Counted from the stretch's first letter, positions 19,900-30,982 are shown. The stretch: 64,000 nucleotides of DNA from Actinomycetospora callitridis (GCF_028737265.1 NZ_JAQZAK010000002.1:248001-312000), one strand, 5' to 3'. Translations and numbers: made by a program. Notes: a model not told the origin generated them from the letters alone.

Positions 19900-20223
19900 T
19901 CAGCCGAGCTCGCCGCGCCGGACGGCCCGGCGCTCGAACCAGATCGTCGCCGCCGGCGGGATGCTCGCCGCGAGGGCGAGCAGGGTCGTCCCGATCGACC
20001 AGCGGAAGACCCGCGCGGTCACCAGGGCGACCACGACGTAGGCGACGAACAGTGCGCCGTGGATCGGCCCGAACACCCGCACCCCGACGTCGTCGAACAC
20101 GACGAGGTACTTGAACGCCATCCCGATCAGCAGGCCGATCCACGAGCAGGCCTCGGCGATGGCGACGGCGCGGAACGTGCGCGCGAGGACCGTCGCGCGC
20201 GGGCTGGGGAGGACCGTGGACAC
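19900..20223 (-). CDS. DUF3817 membrane protein
   Basis: Small membrane protein of 107 aa, about three transmembrane segments. The family look is clear: FRAVAIAEACSWIGLLIGMAFKYLV near residue 14, then VRVFGPIHGALFVAYVVVALVTARV. DUF3817 proteins (YdzA/MAPEG-unrelated) have no proven role. Start GTG at 20223. The upstream gene on this strand begins a conserved winged-helix protein only 23 bases away, so they are probably one transcript. Confidence 0.85.
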   Translation of the reverse strand: MSTVLPSPRATVLARTFRAVAIAEACSWIGLLIGMAFKYLVVFDDVGVRVFGPIHGALFVAYVVVALVTARVFRWSIGTTLLALAASIPPAATIWFERRAVRRGELG

Positions 20224-20246
20224 GGCTCCACTCTGCCGGGAGCCGA

Positions 20247-21362
20247 TCAGCGGGGCGACGCGGCGATCGTCACGCGGTGGCTCGCGCCGCCGGACAGGAA
20301 GGCGGCGAGCGCCCGGCCCTCCTCGCCGACCTCCTGCCGGTCGGCGCGCGAGATGCGGCGCAGCGGGGTGACGGTGACGACGCCGTCGGCGACCGTCCAG
20401 CTCGCCGCCACCCGACCGTCGACCAGCACGAACCGCGTCCCGGCCACCGAGAGCCCGCGGTGGGCGACGTCGATGAACCGCGAGCGGTCGTCGTAGCCGA
20501 GCACGAGGTTGTCGAACGCGGGCAGGAAGCGCGCGGGCGCAGGCACCTCGGGGCCGGGGCGCGGGGCGTCGGGCAGGTCGAGCAGCTCCCGGCCGCGCTC
20601 GTCGCGGAAGGCCACGAGCCGCTCCCGTACGCGCGCCACCGCCTGCGGCAGGCCGGCGAGCCCGGACCAGGCGCGGAGGTCGGCCGTCGCCGCGGGCCCG
20701 AAGGCGGCGAGGTAGCGCAGGACGAGGGCCTCGCCGACCGGGTCCTCCCCCTCCGGCGACGGCGGGTCGCACGCTCGCCCGAGCCACGTGGCGAGCGCGA
20801 CGCTGCTGGCCGGCCCGGCCTGGCCCCACAGCCCGCGCGGCGGCACCTGCACGAGCGGGACGAGCACGCTCACCGCCTCGCCGAGCACGCGCGGCGGCAC
20901 GTCCGGCCACCGCTCGGCGAGCACGCGACCAGCGGCGGGCAGCGTGCTCGGGTCGTGGGCGAGGAGCTCCCGCCCGGCCTCGGCCAGCGCCGCGAGGTCG
21001 ACCCCGGCGAGCTCCGCGCGGTACACCCCAAGCACGCGCTGGAGCAGCATCGCGTCGTGGCGCGACCGCCAGGCCAGCGCGTCGTCGGCCGTCACGAGGT
21101 GGACGGTGCGGCGCATGAGGTGCATGCGCACGACCCGGCGTTCGACGAGCAGCGCCGAGAGCTCCGCCGGGTCGAACCCCGCGAGTCGCGACCACAGCCC
21201 GGTGAACGGCTCCTGCGGCTCCTGGGCCTGCAGCCCGCCGAGGTGCGCGACCGCGTCGAGCGCCGGGACGTCGGCACGGGCGAGCAGGAACTGCCGGGCG
21301 AGCGCCGCCCGGTTCAGCGCGCGGGCCCCGAGGACGGTCACGCACGTCAGCCTCTCAGCCAC
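20247..21362 (-). CDS. Winged-helix DNA-binding protein (HTH_42/YcaQ-like)
   Basis: Protein of 371 aa in the winged-helix family that includes E. coli YcaQ/AlkX, a DNA glycosylase that unhooks interstrand crosslinks. The N-terminal stretch LDAVAHLGGLQAQEPQEPFTGLWSR, the central LRYLAAFGPAATADLRAWSGL and the C-terminal FDNLVLGYDDRSRF are the usual anchor segments. The YcaQ catalytic Gln-x-Asp near the start is not intact here (LQAQE, Glu in place of Asp), so glycosylase activity is unproven. Start GTG at 21362; a GTG at 21341 is an alternative. Confidence 0.8.
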   Translation of the reverse strand: MAERLTCVTVLGARALNRAALARQFLLARADVPALDAVAHLGGLQAQEPQEPFTGLWSRLAGFDPAELSALLVERRVVRMHLMRRTVHLVTADDALAWRSRHDAMLLQRVLGVYRAELAGVDLAALAEAGRELLAHDPSTLPAAGRVLAERWPDVPPRVLGEAVSVLVPLVQVPPRGLWGQAGPASSVALATWLGRACDPPSPEGEDPVGEALVLRYLAAFGPAATADLRAWSGLAGLPQAVARVRERLVAFRDERGRELLDLPDAPRPGPEVPAPARFLPAFDNLVLGYDDRSRFIDVAHRGLSVAGTRFVLVDGRVAASWTVADGVVTVTPLRRISRADRQEVGEEGRALAAFLSGGASHRVTIAASPR

Positions 21363-21384
21363 CCCCGACCGCGTAGCCTCGTGA

Positions 21385-23827
<2,443 letters not shown>

Positions 23828-23839
23828 GTGCCGAGAGTA

Positions 23840-23874
23840 GGTCCGGACGGACCGTCTGCCCAGGATTCCGGACC
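23840..23874. promoter_or_regulatory. Inverted repeat in the GlxA/membrane-protein divergent promoter
   Basis: GGTCCGGA (23840-23847) is mirrored by TCCGGACC (23867-23874). The left half also forms GGTCCG-GA-CGGACC on its own (23840-23853). It sits between starts at 23827 and 23918 and is a plausible binding site for the AraC-type regulator. No experiment or motif match supports that beyond position and symmetry. Confidence 0.45.
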
Positions 23875-23917
23875 TGCCGGCCAGATACCCACCGGGGGTA
23901 TCCCTCCGAGGCGCACG

Positions 23918-24475
23918 ATGACGCGCATGAGCACCCTGCACGGGCGGAGGGCCTCCGCCCTGACCCACCGCTGGCCGACCGCCGTCGGCCTCCTCGTCGC
24001 CCTCGCCGCCGTGCTGGGCGGGGCCGACCGCGACACCGTCGCGACCACCGTCGCCGTGGCGGCCTCCTGCTACGTCGCCGCCGCGGCGTTCTCGCTGCCC
24101 GCGATGGCGTGGCTCTGGATCCCGATCGCGTCGGTCCTCGCGGTCGGCGGCGCCCTCGTGGCCCTCGACCCCGTGGTCACGACCGGGATCGTCGTCGCCG
24201 TCCTGGTCGTCGTCGGCCTCCTGCGGGGCGCATCGCGGCCGGTGCTGACCCTCGAGAGCGCGGGCTTCGTCGGCTACGGCGTGTTCGTGGTTGCCGCGCT
24301 CCTGCTCGCGCCCGGCATCGGCCTCGTCGTCGCGGCGCTGACACTCGTCGCGCACGGGGTCTGGGACGTGTGGCACCTGCGCCGCCACCGCGACGTCGTC
24401 CCACCGTCGCTCGCCGAGTTCTGCGTCGCGCTCGACGTCCCGCTCGGCCTGGCCGTGCTCGTGCTCGCCGTGTGA
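23918..24475 (+). CDS. Hypothetical polytopic membrane protein
   Basis: 185 aa with about six hydrophobic segments (near residues 20-38, 40-60, 62-82, 86-106, 118-148 and 165-184). The segment HGVWDVWHLRRHRDVVPPSLAEFCVALDVPLG resembles small actinobacterial membrane proteins of unknown role; I do not recognise the family. Start ATG at 23918 (a second ATG lies at 23927). It diverges from the GlxA-type regulator, the most likely controller. A perfect 21-bp hairpin follows 8 bases after the stop. Confidence 0.65.
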   Translation: MTRMSTLHGRRASALTHRWPTAVGLLVALAAVLGGADRDTVATTVAVAASCYVAAAAFSLPAMAWLWIPIASVLAVGGALVALDPVVTTGIVVAVLVVVGLLRGASRPVLTLESAGFVGYGVFVVAALLLAPGIGLVVAALTLVAHGVWDVWHLRRHRDVVPPSLAEFCVALDVPLGLAVLVLAV

Positions 24476-24483
24476 GCTCCGCT

Positions 24484-24529
24484 CATGTGAGCAGTTCGGA
24501 GTGCTCGCGCACTCCGAACTGCTCACATG
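24484..24529. terminator. Perfect 21-bp hairpin between convergent genes
   Basis: Left arm 24484-24504 (starts CATGTGAGCAGTTCGG) pairs without a mismatch to the right arm 24509-24529 around the 4-base loop TCGC. It sits between stops at 24475 (+) and 24540 (-). There is no U-run on either side. Position and symmetry fit a bidirectional terminator, but the stem is longer and less GC-pure than the others in this window. Confidence 0.85.
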
Positions 24530-24539
24530 CCGAAGGCAC

Positions 24540-25934
24540 CTAGCGCTCGCCCTCCAGCATCTCGGTGACCAGCGCGGCGATCGGCGAACGCTCGGAGCGG
24601 GTCAGCGTGACGTGGGCGAACAGCGGGTGGCCCTTGAGCTTCTCGATCACGGCGGCGATGCCGTCGTGGCGGCCCACCCGCAGGTTGTCGCGCTGGGCGA
24701 CGTCGTGGGTGAGGACGACCCGCGAGTTGGTGCCCAGGCGCGAGAGCACCGTGAGCAGCACGTTGCGCTCCAGCGACTGGGCCTCGTCGACGATCACGAA
24801 GGCGTCGTGCAGCGAGCGGCCGCGGATGTGGGTCAGCGGCAGGACCTCGAGCATCCCGCGCTCGATGACCTCCTCGACCACGTTGGAGGACACCAGCGCG
24901 CCGAGGGTGTCGAACACCGCCTGCGCCCAGGGCGCCATCTTCTCGTTCTCGCCGCCCGGCAGGTAGCCGAGGTCCTGGCCGCCGACCGCGTAGACCGGGC
25001 GGAAGACGACGACCTTGCGGTGCTGCTGGCGCTCGAGGACCGCCTCGAGCCCGGCGCACAGGGCCAGCGCCGACTTGCCGGTGCCCGCCCGGCCGCCCAT
25101 GGAGACGATGCCGATGTCGGGGTCGGTGAGCAGGTCGATCGCGATGCGCTGCTCCGCCGAGCGGCCGTGCAGGCCGAAGACGTCGCGGTCGCCGCGCACG
25201 ACCCGGACCTGCTTGTCCGGGGTGACCCGCCCGAGGGCGGACGAGCCCCCGCCGAGCAACCGCAGCCCGGTGTGGCACGGCAGCTCGCGGGCCTCCTCGA
25301 CGTCGGTGACGCCGTCGGCGAAGAGGGAGGACACCTCGTCCGGGGTCGCGGCGACCTCGGCGGTGCCCGTCCAGCCCGTCGTCGTGACGTCCTGGCCGTG
25401 GTACTCGTCGGCGGGCAGACCCACCGACGCCGCCTTGACCCGCAGCGGCATGTCCTTGGTGACGAGGGTGACGGGGTTCGGGTGGGCGGGTGATGACTCG
25501 GCCGCGAGGTTGAGCGCGCAGGCGAGGATCCGGGAGTCGTTCTCCGCCGTCCGGAACCCGGCCGGCAGCACCGACGGGTCGGAGTGGTTGAGCTCGACCC
25601 GCAGCGTCCCGCCCTCCGGTGTCATGGGGATCGGCTCGTCGAGACGGCCGTGACGGATGCGGAGGTCGTCGAGCAGACGCAGTGCCTCGCGCGCGAACCA
25701 GCCCAGCTCGGAGTGGTGGCGCTTGCCCTCGAGCTCGGAGATGACGACGAGCGGGAGGACGACCTCGTGCTCGGCGAACCGCGTGGGGGCCCACGGGTCC
25801 GAGAGGAGCACGGAGGTGTCGAGGACGTAACAGCGCGCGCCGTCGGCGGCCCCGGAGGGACCGGCGACGGGGGTGCTGGCGGTGGTGCTGGCGGTGCTCA
25901 CGGAAGCGGGACGCTCGGCCGGTGCTGCGCTCAC
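24540..25934 (-). CDS. phoH2: PhoH-family protein with N-terminal PIN domain (PhoH2)
   Basis: 464 aa. The PIN nuclease domain (about residues 30-180) shows [21 protein letters not shown], and [11 protein letters not shown]...[14 protein letters not shown] with the acidic Asp residues. The PhoH ATPase domain follows with [12 protein letters not shown] (Walker A) and [11 protein letters not shown] (Walker B). PhoH2 proteins are described as RNA helicase-ribonucleases that in mycobacteria act with a small upstream antitoxin, PhoAT. I choose the GTG at 25934 (preceded by GGGAG); a longer frame starts at 26051. No clear PhoAT gene is visible upstream. Confidence 0.9.
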   Translation of the reverse strand: MSAAPAERPASVSTASTTASTPVAGPSGAADGARCYVLDTSVLLSDPWAPTRFAEHEVVLPLVVISELEGKRHHSELGWFAREALRLLDDLRIRHGRLDEPIPMTPEGGTLRVELNHSDPSVLPAGFRTAENDSRILACALNLAAESSPAHPNPVTLVTKDMPLRVKAASVGLPADEYHGQDVTTTGWTGTAEVAATPDEVSSLFADGVTDVEEARELPCHTGLRLLGGGSSALGRVTPDKQVRVVRGDRDVFGLHGRSAEQRIAIDLLTDPDIGIVSMGGRAGTGKSALALCAGLEAVLERQQHRKVVVFRPVYAVGGQDLGYLPGGENEKMAPWAQAVFDTLGALVSSNVVEEVIERGMLEVLPLTHIRGRSLHDAFVIVDEAQSLERNVLLTVLSRLGTNSRVVLTHDVAQRDNLRVGRHDGIAAVIEKLKGHPLFAHVTLTRSERSPIAALVTEMLEGER

Positions 25935-26297
25935 GACGACTCCCTCGAGCGGCCACGGCACCCGCGACCACTGTGTTCCTCGGCGGAACGGGTCGGCTAG
26001 TCCGGCGGCTCGACGGCGCGGTGGCGCGGCCCGGGGGCCGTCCTGCGCCATCGCGGGGCAGAACCGGGTGCCGGCCCTCCCCCGGGACCGGACCAGGGCG
26101 GTCGCGCCGCGCCGACCGCGAGCCCCGACGCCGTACTGGCGCTGGTGCCGCGAGCGGTGGACGTCCCCGTCCCGCTCCGATCTGCCACTACCGGCCTCCC
26201 CGGACGCCCCGCATCCGGTGCGGGTCCGTCGGCGCGGACGCTACCGCCGGTAGCCGGTCGCTGTCGCGCGCCGAGCGTGACGAGTTGGTGACGTGGC
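25935..26297. other. 363-bp region upstream of phoH, no gene supported
   Basis: Lies between the DUF885 stop and the phoH start on the same strand. I see a small CTACC-gcc-GGTAG symmetry near 26243-26255 and reading frames on both strands (for example 25997-26365 minus), but none has an RBS or recognisable product. The phoH promoter and, if it exists, a PhoAT-like antitoxin would have to be here. Confidence 0.5.
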
Positions 26298-27629
26298 TCA
26301 CCGATTTCCGGGCAGCACGCCTCGCCCGCCGACCGTTCGGCGCAGCCAGGGCGGCCAGGCGGCACGTCGCGGCCCGGGACGGGGCGCGGGAGTCGCGGGT
26401 CCGCCGCGCAGCTCCTCGGGCGTGGGCGGGTCGTCGAGGACGTGGGCGAGACGCGCTGTGACCGGATCGGAGCCCGACCCGGTGAGCCAGGGTCGCAGCA
26501 GCCGCGCGCCCTCGACGTAGGTCGTCGTGTGGGTGCGCCATCGCGGGTGCGCCAGGAACTCCAGCATCCGGCGCGCCCGGGCCTCGTCGACGAGCAGCCA
26601 GCGACGCAGGTGCGCGACGACCTCGGCGTCGGGCCGGCGCTCGGCGTGCAGCATCAGCGCGGCGTCCTGGCGCACCGGCGCCAGGCGGCCCATGACCTCC
26701 TCGACGGCCTCGCCGAGCGCGGCGCGCCCGAGGTCGGTCGGCACCCCGGCCGCCGCGAGCACTTCCGCGTTCCAGCGCCCCCAACCCGGTCCGACCACCG
26801 CCTCGAGCCCGAGCTCGGCGGCGCCCTCGGCCACGAGGCTCTGCGGGGTGCGCGCGAGGAACACCTCGCGCTCGGGCCGTCCCCCGCCCGCCGCCCGGGC
26901 GGCCGCGACGCGGCAGTGCTCGGTGTGGTGGCCCGGGTAGGCCTCGTGGGCCACGAGCAGCGGCAGGTGGGTCACCCGGTGCGCGATGCCGCCGTTGACC
27001 GTGATCGTCGAGCGCCGCGGGCCCACCCAGCGGCTGAACCCGCTCCACGGGGCCGTGTCGACGACCTCGAGCGTCACGTCCTCGCCCGGCGGCAGCCCCA
27101 CGGTGACCGCGGTGCGCTCGCGCAGCGCCCGGACCGCGGCGCCGAGGGCGGTCGGCAGGTGCTCGGGGGCGAGGCGGTCGCCGTCGCGGAAGGCCGCCAG
27201 GCGCTCGGGGAGGGCGCCGGAACCCCCGAGCAGCACGTCGAGGTCCCGGTGGGCCTCCCGGTAGCGGTCGGGCTCACCGCGGGCGATGCGCACGCCGAAG
27301 CTCCGCTCCACCTCGTCGACGAAGCCGAACTCGCGGCCGCCGGCCCGCTCCGCGAGCACCCGGCAGGCGCGGAGCTGGGCGTCGAGGAAGGCGGACCGCG
27401 AGCCCCCGGTGGGCAGGGCCGCCCGCAGGCGGTCCGCCTCGCGGGCGAGGTCGTCGGGGCGGGGCGCCGGCTCGGCCGCGACCCGCGCCGCGTCCGCGGG
27501 GTCGCCGAGATGGGCATCGAGCACCCCGGGCACGACCCGGTCGAGGCGCAGCGCGAGGCGGACATAGGCCCGCGCGAGCCCGTCGAGACCCGCGCTCCCC
27601 GCCCCGTCGACGTCCGGGTCCGCGACCAC
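26298..27629 (-). CDS. DUF885-type putative zinc metallopeptidase
   Basis: 443 aa helical protein. The zinc motif reads VAHEAYPGHHTEH (HEAYPGHH, typical of DUF885, related to M2/M32 metallopeptidases), with a downstream acidic helix (VAEGAAELGLEAVVG) supplying the third ligand. The C-terminal 40 residues are basic and Pro/Trp-rich and look like an extension. Start GTG at 27629. No signal peptide, so it is cytoplasmic. Substrate unknown. Confidence 0.75.
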   Translation of the reverse strand: MVADPDVDGAGSAGLDGLARAYVRLALRLDRVVPGVLDAHLGDPADAARVAAEPAPRPDDLAREADRLRAALPTGGSRSAFLDAQLRACRVLAERAGGREFGFVDEVERSFGVRIARGEPDRYREAHRDLDVLLGGSGALPERLAAFRDGDRLAPEHLPTALGAAVRALRERTAVTVGLPPGEDVTLEVVDTAPWSGFSRWVGPRRSTITVNGGIAHRVTHLPLLVAHEAYPGHHTEHCRVAAARAAGGGRPEREVFLARTPQSLVAEGAAELGLEAVVGPGWGRWNAEVLAAAGVPTDLGRAALGEAVEEVMGRLAPVRQDAALMLHAERRPDAEVVAHLRRWLLVDEARARRMLEFLAHPRWRTHTTTYVEGARLLRPWLTGSGSDPVTARLAHVLDDPPTPEELRGGPATPAPRPGPRRAAWPPWLRRTVGGRGVLPGNR

Positions 27630-27961
27630 CGGACGAGGCTACGCCGCGTGGCCGCCGCAGGCCTCGTCCGGCGGGAGCCGGGTCTTGATACGACAGGCGG
27701 GTGTCGAGGGCTGCGACGCACCGCCACTGAATGCCCTGCCGGCCGTGGAATGCGCGGCGGACGTGACCGGCAAATCACCCGGTCATCCCACTCAAGTCGC
27801 AGTCGGAATTGTCAATCACTCGATGGGGGTTCTCAGCTGGAAATGGCCTGCTCGCGGCGGCTAGCTTTTAGCCCATCAGCCGCACCGTCCGTGGGGCTGG
27901 AAGCCATTCGACGGGGACCCCGAATTCCCGCCGATGCCAACGAACGAAACTGGAGCACTGG
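27630..27961. other. 332-bp promoter region of the secreted repeat protein
   Basis: Divergent spacer between the DUF885 gene and the secreted gene at 27962, distinctly lower in GC from about 27770 to 27880. It contains TTGTCA at 27809-27814 (a -35-like element), a GGCTA-N5-TAGCC symmetry at 27859-27873 and GGAG about 9 bases before the ATG. No coding frame is convincing. Confidence 0.45.
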
Positions 27962-28465
27962 ATGCTGAAGAAGGCGGGAATCGTCGTCCTGGGCGCGACG
28001 GCGGGCATGCTCTCCCTCGCCCCGCTGGCCTCCGCCGGCGAGGCGCCCTCGCACGACCGGGGCCACGACCACGGCAGCCACGGCCACCACGACGACGGCG
28101 ACCGCGGCCACCGCGGTGGCGGCGGGGACTGCGACAAGACCGCGATCTCCTCGGGCAACCGGCTCGTCAGCCTCGACAACCTGGCGTCGAACCTCGACGC
28201 CGACAACATCAACGTCCTCTCGCAGGACAACTCGCGTGACAGCGACTGCGACGGCGACCGCGGCGGCCGCGGTGGGCGCGACGGTCACGGCCACGGCGGC
28301 CACGGCCACGGCGGGCACGACGGCCACGACGGCGGCGGGGACCGCGACGGCGGCGGGGACCGCACCGCGATCTCCTCGGGCGACCGTCTGATCAGCGCCG
28401 ACAACATCCTGGCCAACGCCAGCCTGGACAACATCAACGTCCTGAGCACGGACAACTCGCGCTAG
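27962..28465 (+). CDS. Secreted two-repeat, His/Gly/Asp-rich protein, rodlin-reminiscent
   Basis: 167 aa exported protein. The signal peptide MLKKAGIVVLGATAGMLSLA...LASA ends about residue 25; the MLKKA start is like that of Streptomyces rodlins. It has two 33-residue repeats (residues 60-92 and 135-167), each starting TAISSG and ending DNINVLSxDNSR. Their DNINVLS core recalls the INVL-DD-N segment of rodlins. The spacers are rich in His, Gly and Asp (GHGHGGHGHGGHDGHDGG) and could bind divalent metals. Cys57 and Cys96 are the only cysteines in the mature part. Ends in a strong terminator. I cannot assign a proven family; surface fibre or metal-binding coat protein is inference. Confidence 0.75.
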   Translation: MLKKAGIVVLGATAGMLSLAPLASAGEAPSHDRGHDHGSHGHHDDGDRGHRGGGGDCDKTAISSGNRLVSLDNLASNLDADNINVLSQDNSRDSDCDGDRGGRGGRDGHGHGGHGHGGHDGHDGGGDRDGGGDRTAISSGDRLISADNILANASLDNINVLSTDNSR

Positions 28466-28535
28466 TCCACACGTCCGCGGACGATCCGTGCCCATCGGGG
28501 GATGGCACGGGTCGACCACGGTCGGGGAACACGGG

Positions 28536-28568
28536 AACGGCCCCGGGAGCACTGCTCCCGGGGCCGTT
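28536..28568. terminator. Bidirectional terminator, 15-bp perfect stem
   Basis: AACGGCCCCGGGAGC (28536-28550), loop ACT, GCTCCCGGGGCCGTT (28554-28568). Lies between the secreted gene stop (28465) and the prenyltransferase stop (28589), both ending toward it. GTTGTC follows on the plus side. Confidence 0.9.
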
Positions 28569-28588
28569 GTCGTGCGCGCGCTCGCCGA

Positions 28589-29368
28589 TCAGCCGCCCCA
28601 GCGACGATTCCGCCGGGAATAGTCGCGCAGGGCCCGCAGGAAATCGATGTGACGGAACTGCGGCCACAGGGCCTCGGTGAAATAGAATTCCGAGTACACG
28701 GACTGCCACATGAGGAACCCCGAGAGCCGCTGCTCGCCGGAGGTGCGGATCACGAGGTCGGGGTCCGGCTGGCCCGACGTGTAGAGGTGCTCGGCGATGT
28801 GGTCGACGTCGAGGACCTCGGCGAGCTCCTCGATCGACGTGCCGGCCTCGGCGTGGCGCAGCAGGAGCTTGCGCACGGCGTCGGCGATCTCCTGCCGCCC
28901 GCCGTAGCCGATCGCGACGTTGACCTCCATGCCGTCGCGGCCCGCCGTGCCGTCCGCGGCCGCCTCGATGCGCTCGGCCAACGGCCGGGGCAGGGCGTCG
29001 GGGTTGCCGACCACGCGCAGCCGCCACCGGCGGTCCGGGGCCGCGAGCCCCTCCACCGCCGAGGCGATGATCTCGAGCAGCTGGTCGAGCTCCGCGGTGG
29101 GCCGGTCGAGGTTGTCCGTGGAGAGCAGGAACAGGGTGACGACCTCGACGCCGGCCTCCTGGCTCCAGTCCAGGAGCTCGACGATCTTGGCCGCCCCGAC
29201 GCGGTGGCCGTCGCTGGGATCGGCCAGCCCCGCCTCCCGGGCCCACCGGCGGTTGCCGTCGAGGATCACTCCGATGTGACGCGGCGGCGCGCTCGTCGCT
29301 CCACGACGGCGCAGCCGCCGCTCGTAGAGCGAGTAGGCGACCCGGCGCAGATCGTCCCGGAGTGTCAC
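28589..29368 (-). CDS. uppS: cis-prenyltransferase (Z-isoprenyl diphosphate synthase)
   Basis: 259 aa enzyme condensing IPP in cis onto an allylic primer for polyprenyl phosphate lipid carriers. Motifs: GVILDGNRRWA with catalytic Asp37; TLFLLSTDNLDR; and the IPP-binding C-terminal PDPDLVIRTSGEQRLSGFLMWQSVYSEFYF. It is closest in size and context to Rv1086, which makes short-chain Z,E-farnesyl diphosphate, so the short-chain product is likely but unproven. GTG at 29368 is the start. Divergent from hemolysin III, as in mycobacteria. Confidence 0.93.
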   Translation of the reverse strand: MTLRDDLRRVAYSLYERRLRRRGATSAPPRHIGVILDGNRRWAREAGLADPSDGHRVGAAKIVELLDWSQEAGVEVVTLFLLSTDNLDRPTAELDQLLEIIASAVEGLAAPDRRWRLRVVGNPDALPRPLAERIEAAADGTAGRDGMEVNVAIGYGGRQEIADAVRKLLLRHAEAGTSIEELAEVLDVDHIAEHLYTSGQPDPDLVIRTSGEQRLSGFLMWQSVYSEFYFTEALWPQFRHIDFLRALRDYSRRNRRWGG

Positions 29369-29498
29369 GGCGGCCCACGGTAGTCGGTGCGCCCGGCCGG
29401 GCGGAGGCCCGTGACGGAGCGGTGACGGCCCGGGGACGGCCCGGCGAACGCCGTCACATCGGCCCGGACGCCCGGGTTCCGCCCCTATCCTGGGGTCC

Positions 29499-30176
29499 GT
29501 GACCGTCACCGATCCCGATGCCGACCTGGTCCCGGTCAAGCCGCGGCTGCGCGGCTGGTTGCACCTGTGGTCGTTCGTGGTCGCGGTCGCGGCCGGGATC
29601 GTGCTGGTGTCCCTGGCCGGTGCCACCGTGTCGGCGGAGGCGGCGGTCGCCGTGGCCGTCTACTCGCTGACGGTGTGCGGCGTGTTCGGGGTCAGCGCGC
29701 TCTACCACCGCCGGACGTGGCACACGGCGCGTGCGCGGACGCTCATGAAACGCCTCGACCACGCCATGATCTTCGTCTTCATCGCGGGCACCTACACGCC
29801 GTTCGCCGTGCTCGCCCTGCCCGAGCGCACCGGCCTGATCGTGCTGGCCGTCGTGTGGGCGGGCGCGCTGGGCGGCGTCGTCCTCAAGATCGCGTGGCCG
29901 CACGCCCCGCGGTGGGTCGGGGTGCCGTTCTACCTGGCCCTCGGCTGGGTCGCGGTCTTCGTGATCCCCGACCTGCTCCACCGCGGAGGCGTGGCGGCGC
30001 TCGTCCTGCTCATCGTCGGCGGGGCGTTCTACAGCCTGGGCGCGGTCTTCTACGCCCTGCGCCGCCCCGTCGGCTGGCCGGACACCTTCGGCTTCCACGA
30101 GTTCTTCCACGCCGCGACGATCATCGCCGCGGCGTGCCACTACGTGGCGATCTGGCTGGTGCTCTACGCGGGCTAG
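29499..30176 (+). CDS. Hemolysin III family protein (TrhA/PAQR)
   Basis: Seven-helix membrane protein of 225 aa. Family residues are visible: SALYHRRTW (Ser, His), RLDHAMIFVFIAGTYTPF (Asp-His) and GFHEFFHAATIIAAACHY (His-x-x-x-His), which form the zinc site in PAQR proteins. Bacterial members affect membrane lipid homeostasis rather than being toxins. Start GTG at 29499. It is convergent with the next gene across a 15-bp gap. Confidence 0.93.
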   Translation: MTVTDPDADLVPVKPRLRGWLHLWSFVVAVAAGIVLVSLAGATVSAEAAVAVAVYSLTVCGVFGVSALYHRRTWHTARARTLMKRLDHAMIFVFIAGTYTPFAVLALPERTGLIVLAVVWAGALGGVVLKIAWPHAPRWVGVPFYLALGWVAVFVIPDLLHRGGVAALVLLIVGGAFYSLGAVFYALRRPVGWPDTFGFHEFFHAATIIAAACHYVAIWLVLYAG

Positions 30177-30191
30177 CGCGCCGCGCCGGTC

Positions 30192-30881
30192 CTAGCCCTG
30201 CGGCGGGATCGGGTCTCCGCCGCCGCCGTCGGGGTCTGGGCGGTCGTCGACGCCGCCGGCTCCGGGCGTCGCAGTGTCGTCGTCGTCGAGCACCGGGCCG
30301 CGGGTCCGCAGCTCGTCGACCGCGCTCATCGCGCCGCGCAGGTCGTCCAGCCACGTGCTGGCGTGCTCGCCGACCAGGGCCACCGCCCAGGCCAGGGCGT
30401 CCGACCGCGAGCGGGCCACGCCCGCGTCGACCAGCGTGTCGAGCACCAGGCGCTCGGACTGGCGCAGGCGCGTCATCACCGGCACCGAGAGCGTGGTGAA
30501 CAGCTCCTCGACCTCGCCGATCCGCGCGCCCCAGGCCACCTTGCGCCCGTAGCGGTGCTCGGCCTGCCGGGCGACCTCCATGCGCTCCTCGCGGGTCTCC
30601 TCGCGGAACCGCTCGATGCGCCCGTGCGACGCCGCGGCGCGCGCGGCCTCGTCGGCGTCCGCGTCCAGGTTCGGCGCCGCCAGCTCGCCGACGACGAGGA
30701 TCTCCTCGCGATCGACCGTCACGGTCGGCGTGCCCGCGAACCATCCGTCCGGGAGCCGGCCCGCGAGCCAGCCCGCGAGGTCGTCCGTGCCGGGCAGGTC
30801 CGTCGGGACCCGCCCGCCGCCGCGCCGTCCCGGACCACCGCGCCCCGGCCGTCCCCGATGTCCTCCGCGTCCCACCATCAT
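30192..30881 (-). CDS. Putative DNA-binding-like protein with acidic C-terminal tail
   Basis: 229 aa that I do not recognise as a named family. The central part is helical and acidic (EEILVVGELAAPN, ERFREETREERMEVARQAEHRYGRKVAWGARIGE). Residues near 165-190, RLVLDTLVDAGVARSRSDALAWAVALVGE, look like the ARSRSDALAW-type ribbon-helix-helix region of small actinobacterial regulators. The tail is Asp/Gly/Pro-rich. I choose the ATG at 30881 because GGAGGAGG is directly upstream. An inverted repeat at 30902-30929 overlaps its promoter, which would suit autoregulation. Confidence 0.6.
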   Translation of the reverse strand: MMVGRGGHRGRPGRGGPGRRGGGRVPTDLPGTDDLAGWLAGRLPDGWFAGTPTVTVDREEILVVGELAAPNLDADADEAARAAASHGRIERFREETREERMEVARQAEHRYGRKVAWGARIGEVEELFTTLSVPVMTRLRQSERLVLDTLVDAGVARSRSDALAWAVALVGEHASTWLDDLRGAMSAVDELRTRGPVLDDDDTATPGAGGVDDRPDPDGGGGDPIPPQG

Positions 30882-30901
30882 GACGCTCCTCCTCCACGTT
30901 C

Positions 30902-30929
30902 TTGCTGTGCTTACAGCATTACACAGCAA
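30902..30929. promoter_or_regulatory. Operator-like repeat upstream of the gene at 30881
   Basis: TTGCTGTG (30902-30909) mirrored by CACAGCAA (30922-30929), with another ACAGC at 30913-30917, so three GCTGT/ACAGC half-sites in 25 bp. It is AT-rich for this genome and lies 21 bases upstream of the start codon, overlapping the RBS-proximal promoter. Confidence 0.6.
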
Positions 30930-30982
30930 CGATGGAGTGGGTGTGCGAAACGTGTTCGCCGGTGGCGAAGCGCGCTCGCGGC

